The notes beneath the pieces were generated by a model. It saw only the letters and a program-made list of their open reading frames with translations. It ran no database searches and had not been told where the DNA came from. Below, piece after piece: positions 51,595 through 59,560 of a DNA stretch of 64,000 nucleotides. The translations under genes and the position numbers were made by a program. The stretch's first letter is position 1, and the number at the start of each line of letters is the position of its first letter. Source of the DNA: Centipeda artemidis DSM 19719 (GTDB lineage: Bacteria; Bacillota; Negativicutes; Selenomonadales; Selenomonadaceae); assembly GCF_000426665.1 (NCBI RefSeq), contig NZ_AUFU01000012.1:1-64000 (forward strand). Direction: 5' to 3'.

Positions 51595-52689
51595 TCAATA
51601 CGTCTCTATGATGTTAAAGTTCGAATCACATACCGCGGGCGTCCGCCCGATCTCACGGATGACACGAATAATGTGATCCTCGGAGAGGGCGCGCGGGCTC
51701 TTTGCGCCCGCATCGTGGAGAATGGTCTCCTTGTGCACCGTTCCGTCGATGTCGTTTGCGCCGAAGCAGAGGGCGACCTGCGCGACGGGAACGGTGAGCA
51801 TGACCCAGTACGCCTTGATATTGCGGAAGTTATCGAGCATGAGCCGCGAGATCGCAATCGTCCGCAAATCGTCCCACATGGAGGTCTGCTTCACCTTCTG
51901 CCCCAGCTCGGTATTCGACGGGAGAAACGGGAACGGGATGAACGTCTGGAAGCCGCCCGTCTCGTCTTGGAGGTCGCGCAGGCGCAGCATATGCGTGACG
52001 CGCTCCTCGATCGTCTCGATGTGCCCGTAGAGCATGGACGCATTCGTCTTGATGCCGAGCTCATGTGCCGTGCGTGCGACCATGAGCCACTCGTCTGCCG
52101 TCGCCTTGTTCGGGCAGAGCTCGCCGCGTACGCGATCGGTGAGGATCTCCGCGCCGCCGCCCGCGATGGACTGAAGTCCCGCATCGCGCAAACGCAAGAG
52201 CACTTCTTTCACAGACAGCCCCGATGTCTTTGCAAAATGTGTGATCTCAACCCCCGTAAAGCCCTTGAGATAAAGCGACGGGAACGCCTTATGCAGGGCG
52301 GCGAGCCGCAGGAGATAGTCGTCGAACGTCCAGTCCGGATGCAGTCCGCTCACGACATGGAGTCCCGCCAGATGCGGATCGCGCATCGCGTCCGCGACAT
52401 GGGCGACCGCCTCATCGACGCTCATCTCGTACGCGCCCTGATCCTCGGCATCACGCCCGAATGCGCAGAATTTGCAGTGTGCCGTGCAGATATTCGTCAG
52501 GTTGACATGGCAGTTCACGTTGTAGTACACAATATCGCCGCATTTCTCCTGGCGCACACGGTCGGCGAGCGCCCCGATCCGGGCGATGTCCGGACACGCG
52601 AAAAGACGCACGCCGTCCTCGTGCGTCAGTCGCTTCCCACGCTCAATTTTCTTCTCGATATCCAAAATATCCAAATCATCGCTGTGCAA
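51595..52689 (-). CDS. Radical SAM protein, MqnE-like paralogue
   Basis: 364 residues. The radical SAM cluster is NICTAHCKFCAFGRD, followed by LHVVSGLHPDWTFDDYLLRL, SIAGGGAEILTDRVR, GHIETIEERVTHMLRL and FGANDIDGTVHKETI, all equivalent to motifs of MqnE at 43390. It is a full-length homologue of aminofutalosine synthase, not a fragment. One of the two copies may have a different substrate. It stands alone with the LUD-domain protein downstream and an exported protein upstream. Confidence 0.88.
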   Translation of the reverse strand: MHSDDLDILDIEKKIERGKRLTHEDGVRLFACPDIARIGALADRVRQEKCGDIVYYNVNCHVNLTNICTAHCKFCAFGRDAEDQGAYEMSVDEAVAHVADAMRDPHLAGLHVVSGLHPDWTFDDYLLRLAALHKAFPSLYLKGFTGVEITHFAKTSGLSVKEVLLRLRDAGLQSIAGGGAEILTDRVRGELCPNKATADEWLMVARTAHELGIKTNASMLYGHIETIEERVTHMLRLRDLQDETGGFQTFIPFPFLPSNTELGQKVKQTSMWDDLRTIAISRLMLDNFRNIKAYWVMLTVPVAQVALCFGANDIDGTVHKETILHDAGAKSPRALSEDHIIRVIREIGRTPAVCDSNFNIIETY

Positions 52690-52756
52690 TCGATCCGTCT
52701 CCTAAAATATGCTGTGGAACAATTTCGCCGCCCCTCGTGAAAATTCCTGCCACACA

Positions 52757-53377
52757 CTATTCCGCTTTGTCCGCCTGCACCCGAATCGACGTCAGCAACT
52801 CGTCGATCCGCGGCGCAACCGCGGTATTGTCCGCGCGGCGCGCAAGGGTAATATTCCACTGATTGAAGCCAATCGCCACGACGATGCTGTCGTCGATATA
52901 AGACGCGCCGTTCACCGTATATGAATACGAGAAGAGGTGCGCGGGCACCCCGCCGAGATCGATCCGCTCGTTTCGCATCATACGGTCGGGTTGATACGCC
53001 GCCGCGATCGCATCGCGCGCGCCCGCCACAGCCTCGTCGAGTGTCGGCGGCGCAGTGCCGTCGTCCGCGAATACGCTGTGCTGGACGAGCACGTCAAGCC
53101 CCGCCGCCTCGGCACGAGCAGTATATTTGCTGATAGAAAATCCTATCGCCGGAAAAGACTGCTCCTCTTTTTGAAACGCCGGAAGCTGCGGAAGCAGCAT
53201 CGTCAGCGTCTCTCCGTGATCCGAGATCGTAACGGGAGCAAGTGCGATCGGCGCGGTCGTCTCCGTCTGTGCGGGTGATGATGCAGCTGCTTCCGCCGCC
53301 TGTGCGGTTGTCGCGCCAAGAGACGCGGCGCATATCCCCAGTGCGATAAAAGCGTATGCATATTTTCCTGCGGTCAT
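52757..53377 (-). CDS. Exported hypothetical protein
   Basis: 206 residues with a signal peptide (YAYAFIALGICAASLGATTAQA) and a mature domain beginning after an Ala/Ser/Thr-rich linker. The domain (ITLTMLLPQLPAFQ, GGVPAHLFSYSYTVNGASYIDDSIVVA) has a beta-rich pattern resembling small periplasmic binding or PsbP-like folds, but no family can be named. AAGGAG lies seven bases before the ATG at 53377. The gene is in the same direction as the RloB gene that ends 34 bases upstream of it, and as the MqnE paralogue downstream. Confidence 0.7.
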   Translation of the reverse strand: MTAGKYAYAFIALGICAASLGATTAQAAEAAASSPAQTETTAPIALAPVTISDHGETLTMLLPQLPAFQKEEQSFPAIGFSISKYTARAEAAGLDVLVQHSVFADDGTAPPTLDEAVAGARDAIAAAYQPDRMMRNERIDLGGVPAHLFSYSYTVNGASYIDDSIVVAIGFNQWNITLARRADNTAVAPRIDELLTSIRVQADKAE

Positions 53378-53411
53378 ATTGTACTCCTTTTTCACCGGTA
53401 AAAATACGGCG

Positions 53412-54071
53412 CTATGCCGACGGCCAATCAATCACGTCGAAAAGCTCGTCAAAATTACTTCCGCGCAGAGGCAGATCCGATTTGGAAAAAATAGTCTCTC
53501 TAATTTCGATGGAAACCGTCGCCCTCTTCACCGTGTATCGATGATAAAGCGGTTTTTGCCCGGACTTCAAACGCGCAATCATGTGCGCCCGGCAATATTC
53601 GTTCGCGTTCAGGAAGCCGTAAACATCTTCTTTTTTCTTAAAATCCGCAACACGTTCGAATCCCATCGTGTCGCAGATAAATTTTTCGGAGGATTGTCCT
53701 GTAAAGTCCTTCGCGTGAAGGCAGGCAACATATTCGAAATTCGGATTGTTAAGGATGATGAAACAAGGAATCCCCCTCTTTTTGTTCTGCTGCCTGCAAT
53801 AGTCAACCAGCTCTTCAAAAGCATGTGCCTCTCCGACATTCGAGGTAATACGGTCTCCATCGACAATCATAAACCGTGCAACGCAGTTTACTTGTCCTTT
53901 CGTCTTAAGCTCATTAAGAAATGCCGCATAACCGCCGCCCTTCATATTAATCGGACAAAGTGCGATTTCGACACCTTGTCGTGTTCTCATCCCGTCAATG
54001 TAGTGATATTCGGTATCGCCTTCACAAAAGATCTCGAACCGTTTGCGCAGGAGCCGTTTGGGTCTACTCAT
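53412..54071 (-). CDS. rloB: RloB/AbiLii-type TOPRIM-like protein
   Basis: 219 residues. FEIFCEGDTEYHYIDGM near the N-terminus is the RloB motif (acidic residue after a beta-strand, as in TOPRIM folds), and FMIVDGDRI (DxD-like) and FEYVACLH follow. It pairs with the ATPase at 54064, a gene order seen in RloAB and AbiLi/AbiLii abortive infection systems. Nuclease activity is inferred. GGAGG lies eight bases before the ATG at 54071, inside the ATPase gene's end; overlap of eight bases shows coupling. A second frame start (TTG 54086) is less likely. Confidence 0.8.
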   Translation of the reverse strand: MSRPKRLLRKRFEIFCEGDTEYHYIDGMRTRQGVEIALCPINMKGGGYAAFLNELKTKGQVNCVARFMIVDGDRITSNVGEAHAFEELVDYCRQQNKKRGIPCFIILNNPNFEYVACLHAKDFTGQSSEKFICDTMGFERVADFKKKEDVYGFLNANEYCRAHMIARLKSGQKPLYHRYTVKRATVSIEIRETIFSKSDLPLRGSNFDELFDVIDWPSA

Positions 54072-55233
54072 CGGCAGTGCCTCCAAGGATTCCCTTCATA
54101 TAAAATTCGTAGATTTTCGTTGTGCCGTAGCGAATCTCCGGAAAATCTGCCAGTGAGTAGATCTCAGAGTTCAGATTTTCTCGATTTTTCGTAATGAAAT
54201 AAATCTGCTCTTTCATGTAGGTAGTGAGGTTGAGATGTAGGACGTTATGCGTTGTAAAAACGAACTGCCCGTGATGTTCTTTTCCGCTCATATAGGCAAT
54301 GATACGGTCGGACAGCACGGGGTTCAGCACACGATCCATCTCATCCGCAAAGATTATTTTATCCTCGTAGATGACGCGGAAAATTTGTATTGCCCATGAA
54401 AAAAACTCTTTCACGCCGGAAGAATCCATATGAAGTTCTCTTTTGTAAGTACGATGTTCCTTGTCCTCGCGCACAATCATCGTCTTACCGTACGGATTCT
54501 CCTCATCAAGCTCGATGCGCAGAATGCTGTAATCGACCATCCGCAATATATCTATATACCGTGGATCCTGCAAAATCTCAATCTCCGATGCACGTCCGGC
54601 AGGGCTTTTCCGTTCGTCGTCCAACGATACAACCGATAGGCGGTGCGTCATCCAATCCAGCAAAATATTCGCCGATGCATCCCCCAACAAGGCTAATTTT
54701 GTAACAAACAGACCTGCTTTTTGTTTATTCCCCTGAAGAATTAACGGGTAATCGGCCGGCGCACTGCCTTGAAATAGTTCCATGTCACCGCGACGTAAAT
54801 ATTCTAGGATGATATGCTCGCGGGATTTACGCTTTTCACGTTGATAGAAGCCTTCCGAAACAATCCCCCTGCTGTCAAGAATTAATCGATACCGAAAAAT
54901 CTGCGTGCCATTGGGTGTAAATTCCAACTCGAAAAATTGCTCCGCATTTTTTTCCTCTCGCAAGGCAGACACATTCACATAGGGGGACACCGTTTTGACG
55001 ATCGTATTTTCAATAAAGAGCGACTGCAAAAACATGAGGCTGCGGATAAAGTTTGATTTTCCCCCCGCATTCTCGCCGACTATTACCGCCGTCTTGAGGG
55101 GATGTGTGCCGCATTCGGCAGTATTGTAATTGCCGGGGTAGCGCCGCAGCACCTTGCCGGAGGAAGCGTTCAACGAAAAGAACCCTTGCCCCTGAAAGGA
55201 GCAAAAGTTACTGAAGCTATAGTTTAAGAGCAT
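54064..55233 (-). CDS. rloA: RloA/AbiLi-type AAA ATPase
   Basis: 389 residues of the AAA_15/AAA_21 (OLD-like, ABC-type) ATPase group. Walker A is VIVGENAGGKSNFIRSLMFL near residue 55. The signature region and Walker B IIFADEMDRVLNPVLSD are near residue 300, followed by QFVFTTHNVLHLNL (His switch). The N-terminal SFSNFCSFQGQGFFSLNA is the usual start. In AbiL and PARIS-type systems such an ATPase senses a phage trigger and controls a partner nuclease. It lies alone with RloB; no restriction genes are near. Confidence 0.82.
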   Translation of the reverse strand: MLLNYSFSNFCSFQGQGFFSLNASSGKVLRRYPGNYNTAECGTHPLKTAVIVGENAGGKSNFIRSLMFLQSLFIENTIVKTVSPYVNVSALREEKNAEQFFELEFTPNGTQIFRYRLILDSRGIVSEGFYQREKRKSREHIILEYLRRGDMELFQGSAPADYPLILQGNKQKAGLFVTKLALLGDASANILLDWMTHRLSVVSLDDERKSPAGRASEIEILQDPRYIDILRMVDYSILRIELDEENPYGKTMIVREDKEHRTYKRELHMDSSGVKEFFSWAIQIFRVIYEDKIIFADEMDRVLNPVLSDRIIAYMSGKEHHGQFVFTTHNVLHLNLTTYMKEQIYFITKNRENLNSEIYSLADFPEIRYGTTKIYEFYMKGILGGTADE

Positions 55234-55241
55234 GAGTGCAC

Positions 55242-55255
55242 CTCATTATAATGAG
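55242..55255 (-). promoter_or_regulatory. Palindrome and -10 upstream of rloA
   Basis: CTCATTATAATGAG is a perfect 14-bp palindrome that contains TATAAT in the rloA direction, just before the gene. The overlapping ATGAG-TGCAC-CTCAT (55233-55247) adds a third arm. The -35 is poor. It may be an operator for autoregulation. Confidence 0.5.
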
Positions 55256-55338
55256 AAAATCACATTTTTGCTTTAGAAGAATCTTTTCTCCTATTTTATA
55301 CGCAAAAATGCAGAAAGTAAATCATTTTTTTGCATTAC

Positions 55339-55378
55339 AAAAACGCCGCCCTGCCTCACGGAGATAGGACGGCGGTTT
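55339..55378 (-). terminator. Terminator of the aldehyde dehydrogenase gene
   Basis: AACGCCGCCcTGCC...AGGACGGCGGTTTT forms a stem of about 10-11 bp just after the ALDH stop. T and A runs lie on both sides, so it may stop transcripts from both directions. Confidence 0.75.
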
Positions 55379-55410
55379 TCACGCGGGGTGATTGCTCCGC
55401 GCAGATGCGC

Positions 55411-56916
55411 TTAGTACAGTCCGAACGGGGCTTCGCTCAGGCTGATGTAGATGTTCTTCGACTGGGTATATGCGTCCATGATGACCTTGTGCGTCTCGCG
55501 CCCGATGCCGGATTTCTTGTAGCCGCCGAACGGTGCGTGCGCGGGGAGCTGATTGTAGGTGTTGACCCACATGCGCCCGGTCTCGACCGCCTGTGCGACG
55601 CGGAAGGCTCGATTGATGTCCTTCGTCCAGACAGCGCCGCCGAGTCCGTACTCGCTGTCGTTCGCCATCTTGACGACCTCCGCTTCGTCGTGGAACTTGA
55701 TGAAGCAGACGACGGGTCCAAAGATCTCTTCGCGTGCGACGCGCATGTCGTTCGTGACGTCGGCGATGATGGTCGGCTGCATGAATGCGCCGCCTTCGAG
55801 CCCCGCACCCTCGGCGCGTGCGCCGCCGCAGACGATGCGTGCGCCCTCTTTCTTTGCGATGTCGATGTATTCGAGACTGTTCTTGAGCTGGTGCGTGTTG
55901 ATCTGCGCGCCGATCTGCGTCGCATCCTCCCACGGGAGACCAACCTTCACCGCTTCGAATTTCTCCTTGACTGCCGCGAGGAATTTGTCATAAATCGTGT
56001 CCTGCACGAATACGCGCGATCCGGCACAGCAAACCTGCCCTTGGTTAAAGAGAATACCGAGGCAGACGCCCTCAACCGCCTTTTCCCACGGCGCATCCTC
56101 GAAGTAGATGTTCGCGGATTTGCCGCCGAGCTCGAGCGTCGCGGGGATCAGGCGATCCGCCGCCGCCTTTGCGACGTCGTAGCCGATCTCGGTGGAGCCG
56201 GTGAAGGCGAGTTTTTTCAGCCCTTCGTGCTCGAGGATGTAGTTGCCCGTCGTGGAGCCGCGCCCGGTGACGAGGTTGAACACGCCTGCGGGCAGGAGGT
56301 CTTTGATGATGTCCGCGAGGGCGAGCACGCTGAGCGAGGTCTCGCTCGAGGGCTTAAATACGATGCAGTTGCCCGCGGCAAGCGCGGGGGCGAGTTTCCA
56401 CGCCGCCATGAGGAACGGGAAGTTCCACGGGACGATCTGTCCGACGACGCCAAGCGGTTCGCGCAGAACGATAGAGAGTGTATTCTCGTCGATCTGCGAT
56501 GCGGTGCCCTCTTCGGCGCGGATGACGCCCGCGAAGTAGCGGAAGTGATCGCTCGCGAGGGGAACGTCGACGGCGCGCGTCTCGCGGACGGGCTTGCCGT
56601 TGTCAAGACTCTCGATGTAGGCGAGATCTTCGGCGTGCTCATCGATTCGGTCGGCGATCTTCAGCAGAATATCAGCGCGCTCGGCGGGGCTCGTCTTCTT
56701 CCACGCGGGGAACGCCTTCCAGCCCGCCTTGACCGCCTTATCGACGTCCGCCTTCGACGCCTCGGCGCAGACGCCGATGATCTTGCCCGTGGCGGGCGTC
56801 GTCACTTCGTACGATTTCTCGCCCTCGGCGGCGATCCATTCGCCGTCGATGAAGAGCCCCCAGCAGGCGCGATAGCTGCCGTTTTTGATTTCTTCTGCGA
56901 TTTTGCTCAATATCAT
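55411..56916 (-). CDS. Aldehyde dehydrogenase, NAD(P)-dependent
   Basis: 501 residues of the ALDH superfamily. Motifs: PWNFPFLMAAWKLAPALAAGN, FTGSTEIG, LELGGKSANI (general-base Glu) and FNQGQVCCAGSR (catalytic Cys). It resembles the AldB/betaine-aldehyde group and probably oxidises aliphatic aldehydes. The ATG at 56916 has AGGAAAG upstream; an in-frame GTG lies directly before it. Neighbours give no pathway. A terminator follows and the upstream region to 57100 is AT-rich with no gene. Confidence 0.92.
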   Translation of the reverse strand: MILSKIAEEIKNGSYRACWGLFIDGEWIAAEGEKSYEVTTPATGKIIGVCAEASKADVDKAVKAGWKAFPAWKKTSPAERADILLKIADRIDEHAEDLAYIESLDNGKPVRETRAVDVPLASDHFRYFAGVIRAEEGTASQIDENTLSIVLREPLGVVGQIVPWNFPFLMAAWKLAPALAAGNCIVFKPSSETSLSVLALADIIKDLLPAGVFNLVTGRGSTTGNYILEHEGLKKLAFTGSTEIGYDVAKAAADRLIPATLELGGKSANIYFEDAPWEKAVEGVCLGILFNQGQVCCAGSRVFVQDTIYDKFLAAVKEKFEAVKVGLPWEDATQIGAQINTHQLKNSLEYIDIAKKEGARIVCGGARAEGAGLEGGAFMQPTIIADVTNDMRVAREEIFGPVVCFIKFHDEAEVVKMANDSEYGLGGAVWTKDINRAFRVAQAVETGRMWVNTYNQLPAHAPFGGYKKSGIGRETHKVIMDAYTQSKNIYISLSEAPFGLY

Positions 56917-57099
56917 CACTCTTTCCTAAGAATACTTATCCAAATGTTCTTTTATTATAGTGCAACCGGGATTCCTTTTCAACACTAATTGAAAATATTT
57001 TTCATTTGTTACGATTTTCACAAACAAATTTGATTCAGGTAAAACTGTGTATTTAATTCTTCCTATTTTGAAAATCTCCTTTATTTTTCTTTCCGGCTA

Positions 57100-57127
57100 T
57101 TGACAATTTTCTAAAATTTGATATACT
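57100..57127 (+). promoter_or_regulatory. Consensus promoter of the large RNA
   Basis: TTGACA (57100-57105), a 16-base AT-rich spacer and TATACT (57122-57127). Start near 57134. No ribosome site with an ORF of useful length follows within the next 590 bases. Confidence 0.85.
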
Positions 57128-57133
57128 GAAATC

Positions 57134-57722
57134 AGTAAAGGAGCCTGTAAAAGGAAGCCTGATTCAGGACAGGCAACCCGCCCGTATGAACCGTAAACAT
57201 ACGGTGCGCAGCTCCGGGATTTTCCCACAGTGTTGACCAACGATTCGTTGTGTGTGCGGGATTCAGTCGATGTCACGGTAAGAGCCGCGGGTGCGGCACA
57301 CATCGGCTGCGTCCCCGACGGGCTGGGAGGAGATTCCAATGGGATATTGAGCAGCCGTACAACTCCCCGCAGCGGGGGTGCATGATCCTTCCGTGGAAGG
57401 GCGGATCGGATGTACCGGGCAACGCATAAGAGGCGGCAGGAGGACGCGGCAGTCCGCTGGGGCGGATGCAGCGGCGAACGGGTGCGCCGCGTGAGAACGT
57501 GTCACGCGCGGAGGAACCTGAGGGTCAAGCGCACAATGAGGTTCGCCACCGCGGTTTTACCGCGGTTCGTAAGGTTTTCGTGAGGAAAGTTCCCCGGCGC
57601 ATGCTAGCGGCGATGAGGAACGAAGCAAAGGACGTTTGGATGCAAGAGAGTTTTCAATCACTTCCCGTATTTTCCGCATAACCGCCGCCGGGTGACGAGA
57701 AAGCCCGCCGGCGGTTTTGTAT
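57134..57722 (+). ncRNA. Candidate large structured noncoding RNA
   Basis: About 590 bases between a consensus promoter and a strong terminator, with no credible protein gene on either strand. Hairpins read directly: CCGTATG/CATACGG (57182-57204), CAACG-ATT-CGTTG (57238-57250), CCCCGC-A-GCGGGG (57365-57377), GATCC...GGATC with CCTTCC/GGAAGG inside (57384-57407), GCGTGA/TCACGC (57488-57508), GAACCT/AGGTTC (57514-57543) and a CCGCGG hairpin (57549-57565). Repeated single-stranded GAGGAA-type segments lie between. It is too long for 6S or SRP RNA. I could not match tmRNA or RNase P signatures. Families of similar size (OLE, ROOL, GOLLD) are the natural comparison. Confidence 0.6.
57679..57722 (+). 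terminator. Intrinsic terminator of the large RNA
   Basis: AACCGCCGcCGGG...CCCGCCGGCGGTTTTG: a stem of about 12 bp with TTTTGT, a strong Rho-independent terminator. Confidence 0.85.
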
Positions 57723-57812
57723 TGCAAAATTTTATCTAGTTCCGTTGACATTAATTTTCCCCTTTTCTTAGATTTTCCCGGGTTTATATCGTAGAAAAGT
57801 CCTAATAGGCGT

Positions 57813-57838
57813 TTACTTCCCTTTTTTCTATGTTATAA
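57813..57838 (+). promoter_or_regulatory. Promoter-like sequence before a gene remnant
   Basis: TTTACT and TATAAT (57833-57838) lie about 16 bases apart, directly before the remnant at 57854. Confidence 0.4.
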
Positions 57839-57853
57839 TGTGCCCCGCTTTCC

Positions 57854-57961
57854 ATCGTAGACGCCGGGTTCTCCAATATCGCTGAAGGGCTGGGGCTTGT
57901 CGTCTTTATCGGGCTGCTCTTATATTTTGGAAAAATCGTACGGGGTGAGAAAAAAGCATAA
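57854..57961 (+). pseudogene. Remnant of a membrane protein C-terminus
   Basis: An open frame of 35 codons reads IVDAGFSNIAEGLGL..., followed by a hydrophobic helix (VVFIGLLLYFGKIV) and RGEKKA, then stop. It has no start codon. It looks like the end of a membrane protein whose front has been lost. A promoter-like sequence lies directly upstream. Confidence 0.4.
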
Positions 57962-58035
57962 AAAATAAGGACTGCTGCAGGCGCGTCCCGGCGCATGTGA
58001 TGCAGCCCTATTTTTATGTGCGGATGTCGCGTTCC

Positions 58036-58541
58036 TTATCCCCGCGGCAGTTTTGACAGCAGGAAGCGCAGGAGAATGTAGGCGGCGATGCTGCCCGCGC
58101 CCGTGGAGATGAGGAACGGGACGATGTAGACGGTGTAGCTCGCAGGCGAGAGTCCCATGAGGAGCGCTGCGACGGGATAGGCGGCGAGCGCGCCGAGAAT
58201 GCCCGTGCCGAGTGCTTCGGCGATACAGGTCAGCCCAAGACGGTGCGTATAGCGATAGACGATGCCGCAGACGAGCGCGCCGACCATGCTGCCGGGGAAC
58301 GCCATGAGACTGCCCAGCCCCGCGATGTTCCGCAAAAGGCTTGCGGAAAAGGCGACGCCAACACCCCATAGAGGTCCTAGGAACACGGCGGCAAGGATAT
58401 TGACGAGATGCTGTACGGGCGCGCAGCGGCTGCCGAGCACGGGGAAACTGAACACGCCGCCGAGGACGGCGATCGCGACGAGGATGCCCGCAAGGGTGAG
58501 TTTTCGTGTGGGTGTGTCAAATATTATTTTTCCTTTCGCAT
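58036..58541 (-). CDS. thiW: ThiW, ECF-type thiamine-precursor transporter S component, with apparent frameshift at its start
   Basis: The protein is recognisable as ThiW (CAPVQHLVNILAAVFLGPLWGVGVAF...GSLMAFPGSMVGALV...ISTGAGSIAAYILL). The open part reaches upstream to TRKLTLAGILVAIAVLGGVFS, the first helix, but no ATG/GTG/TTG starts it. ATG 58541 is out of frame by one base; an extra A in the A5 run (58527-58531 on the plus strand) would give MRKEKIIFDTPTRKLTL. GTG 58455 is open but lacks the first helix and a ribosome site. The 3' end overlaps no gene. ThiW supplies the S component to a shared ECF transporter. Confidence 0.8.
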
Positions 58542-58567
58542 GGAGGATGTCGGCGGTTGCCGGGACG

Positions 58568-59377
58568 TCAGGACTGGATAAACGCGCTCTTTAGATCAAA
58601 GGTATGCGCCATCGGGCCGTGCCCCTTCCCGAGGTTAAGTCCCGCCGCGAGCGCGCCCGAGAGGTACTCCTTCGCGCGGGCGACCGCCGCGTCTATGTCC
58701 ATGCCGTACGCAAGATTCGAGGCGATTGCACTCGAGAGCGTACAGCCCGTGCCGTGCGTGTTCTCCGTCGCGATGCGCCGCCCCCGGAACCACCGTGCAC
58801 CCGCAGCATCGACGAGCAGATCGTTCGCATCATCCACTGCGTGCCCGCCCTTCATCAGCACCGATGTCCCGTAATCCGCATAGATTTTCGCCGCCGCATA
58901 CTCCATATCGGCGGTATTTTTGATGTCCATCGCGGCGATCACCTCTGCCTCGGGGATGTTCGGCGTGATGAGATCGGCGCGCGGCACCAGTTCTTTGCAA
59001 AGCGCATCAACCGCCTCCTCAGCGATGAGCCGCGCGCCGCTCGTTGCGACCATCACGGGGTCGAGGACAATGTTGCGTGCGCGGTACTCCGCAAGTTTCT
59101 TGGCAATCACGCGGATCAGCGCCGCATCCGCGACCATGCCGATCTTAACTGCATCGGGCGGGATGTCGGTGAACACGGCATCGATCTGTGCCGCGAGGAA
59201 TGCGGGCGGCACGGCGAGGATGTCCGTCACGCCCTTTGTGTTCTGCGCCGTCAGCGCAGTGAGCGCACTCATGCCGTAGACGCCGTGCGCCGTCATCGTC
59301 TTGAGATCCGCCTGAATGCCCGCCCCGCCGCTCGAGTCGCTGCCGGCGATGGTGAGGACCGTGGGTTGTTGGTACAT
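58568..59377 (-). CDS. thiD: HMP kinase / HMP-phosphate kinase
   Basis: 269 residues, ribokinase fold. N-terminal TVLTIAGSDSSGGAGIQADLKT is the ThiD signature; SVLMKGGH and TENTHGTGCTLSSAIASNLA close the active site. It phosphorylates HMP twice for thiamine synthesis. AAGGAG lies eight bases before the ATG at 59377. It lies between thiM and thiW in the same direction, so it belongs to the salvage operon. Confidence 0.95.
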   Translation of the reverse strand: MYQQPTVLTIAGSDSSGGAGIQADLKTMTAHGVYGMSALTALTAQNTKGVTDILAVPPAFLAAQIDAVFTDIPPDAVKIGMVADAALIRVIAKKLAEYRARNIVLDPVMVATSGARLIAEEAVDALCKELVPRADLITPNIPEAEVIAAMDIKNTADMEYAAAKIYADYGTSVLMKGGHAVDDANDLLVDAAGARWFRGRRIATENTHGTGCTLSSAIASNLAYGMDIDAAVARAKEYLSGALAAGLNLGKGHGPMAHTFDLKSAFIQS

Positions 59378-59560
59378 GGTTTCATCTCCTTGAATATGAT
59401 GCGTTTTTCCCTCGCGTTGTTTTATTTTATGCGGCGGAACACGATGCGCCGCCATGCAGGATCCGTCACACAGAACTTTCGTGCCGAAGAGGTGTCTGCC
59501 GCAGCCATTTTTAAGCCCCGCTTTTTTGGCAAGGCAGATACCGGAACGGTGATACAAAAT

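Noticed and set aside
53412-55233. PARIS (AriAB) system
   Set aside because: The partner looks like RloB with FCEGDTEYHYI rather than a DUF4435 protein, so RloAB/AbiL fits better, though the families are related.
55330-56988. 552-codon plus frame opposite the aldehyde dehydrogenase
   Set aside because: Shadow frame; ALDH motifs on the minus strand are complete.
57134-57722. RNase P RNA, tmRNA or cobalamin riboswitch
   Set aside because: A GAGGAAAG segment occurs but at the wrong end for RNase P; no tmRNA ends or tag frame; no B12-box order and no cobalamin gene downstream.
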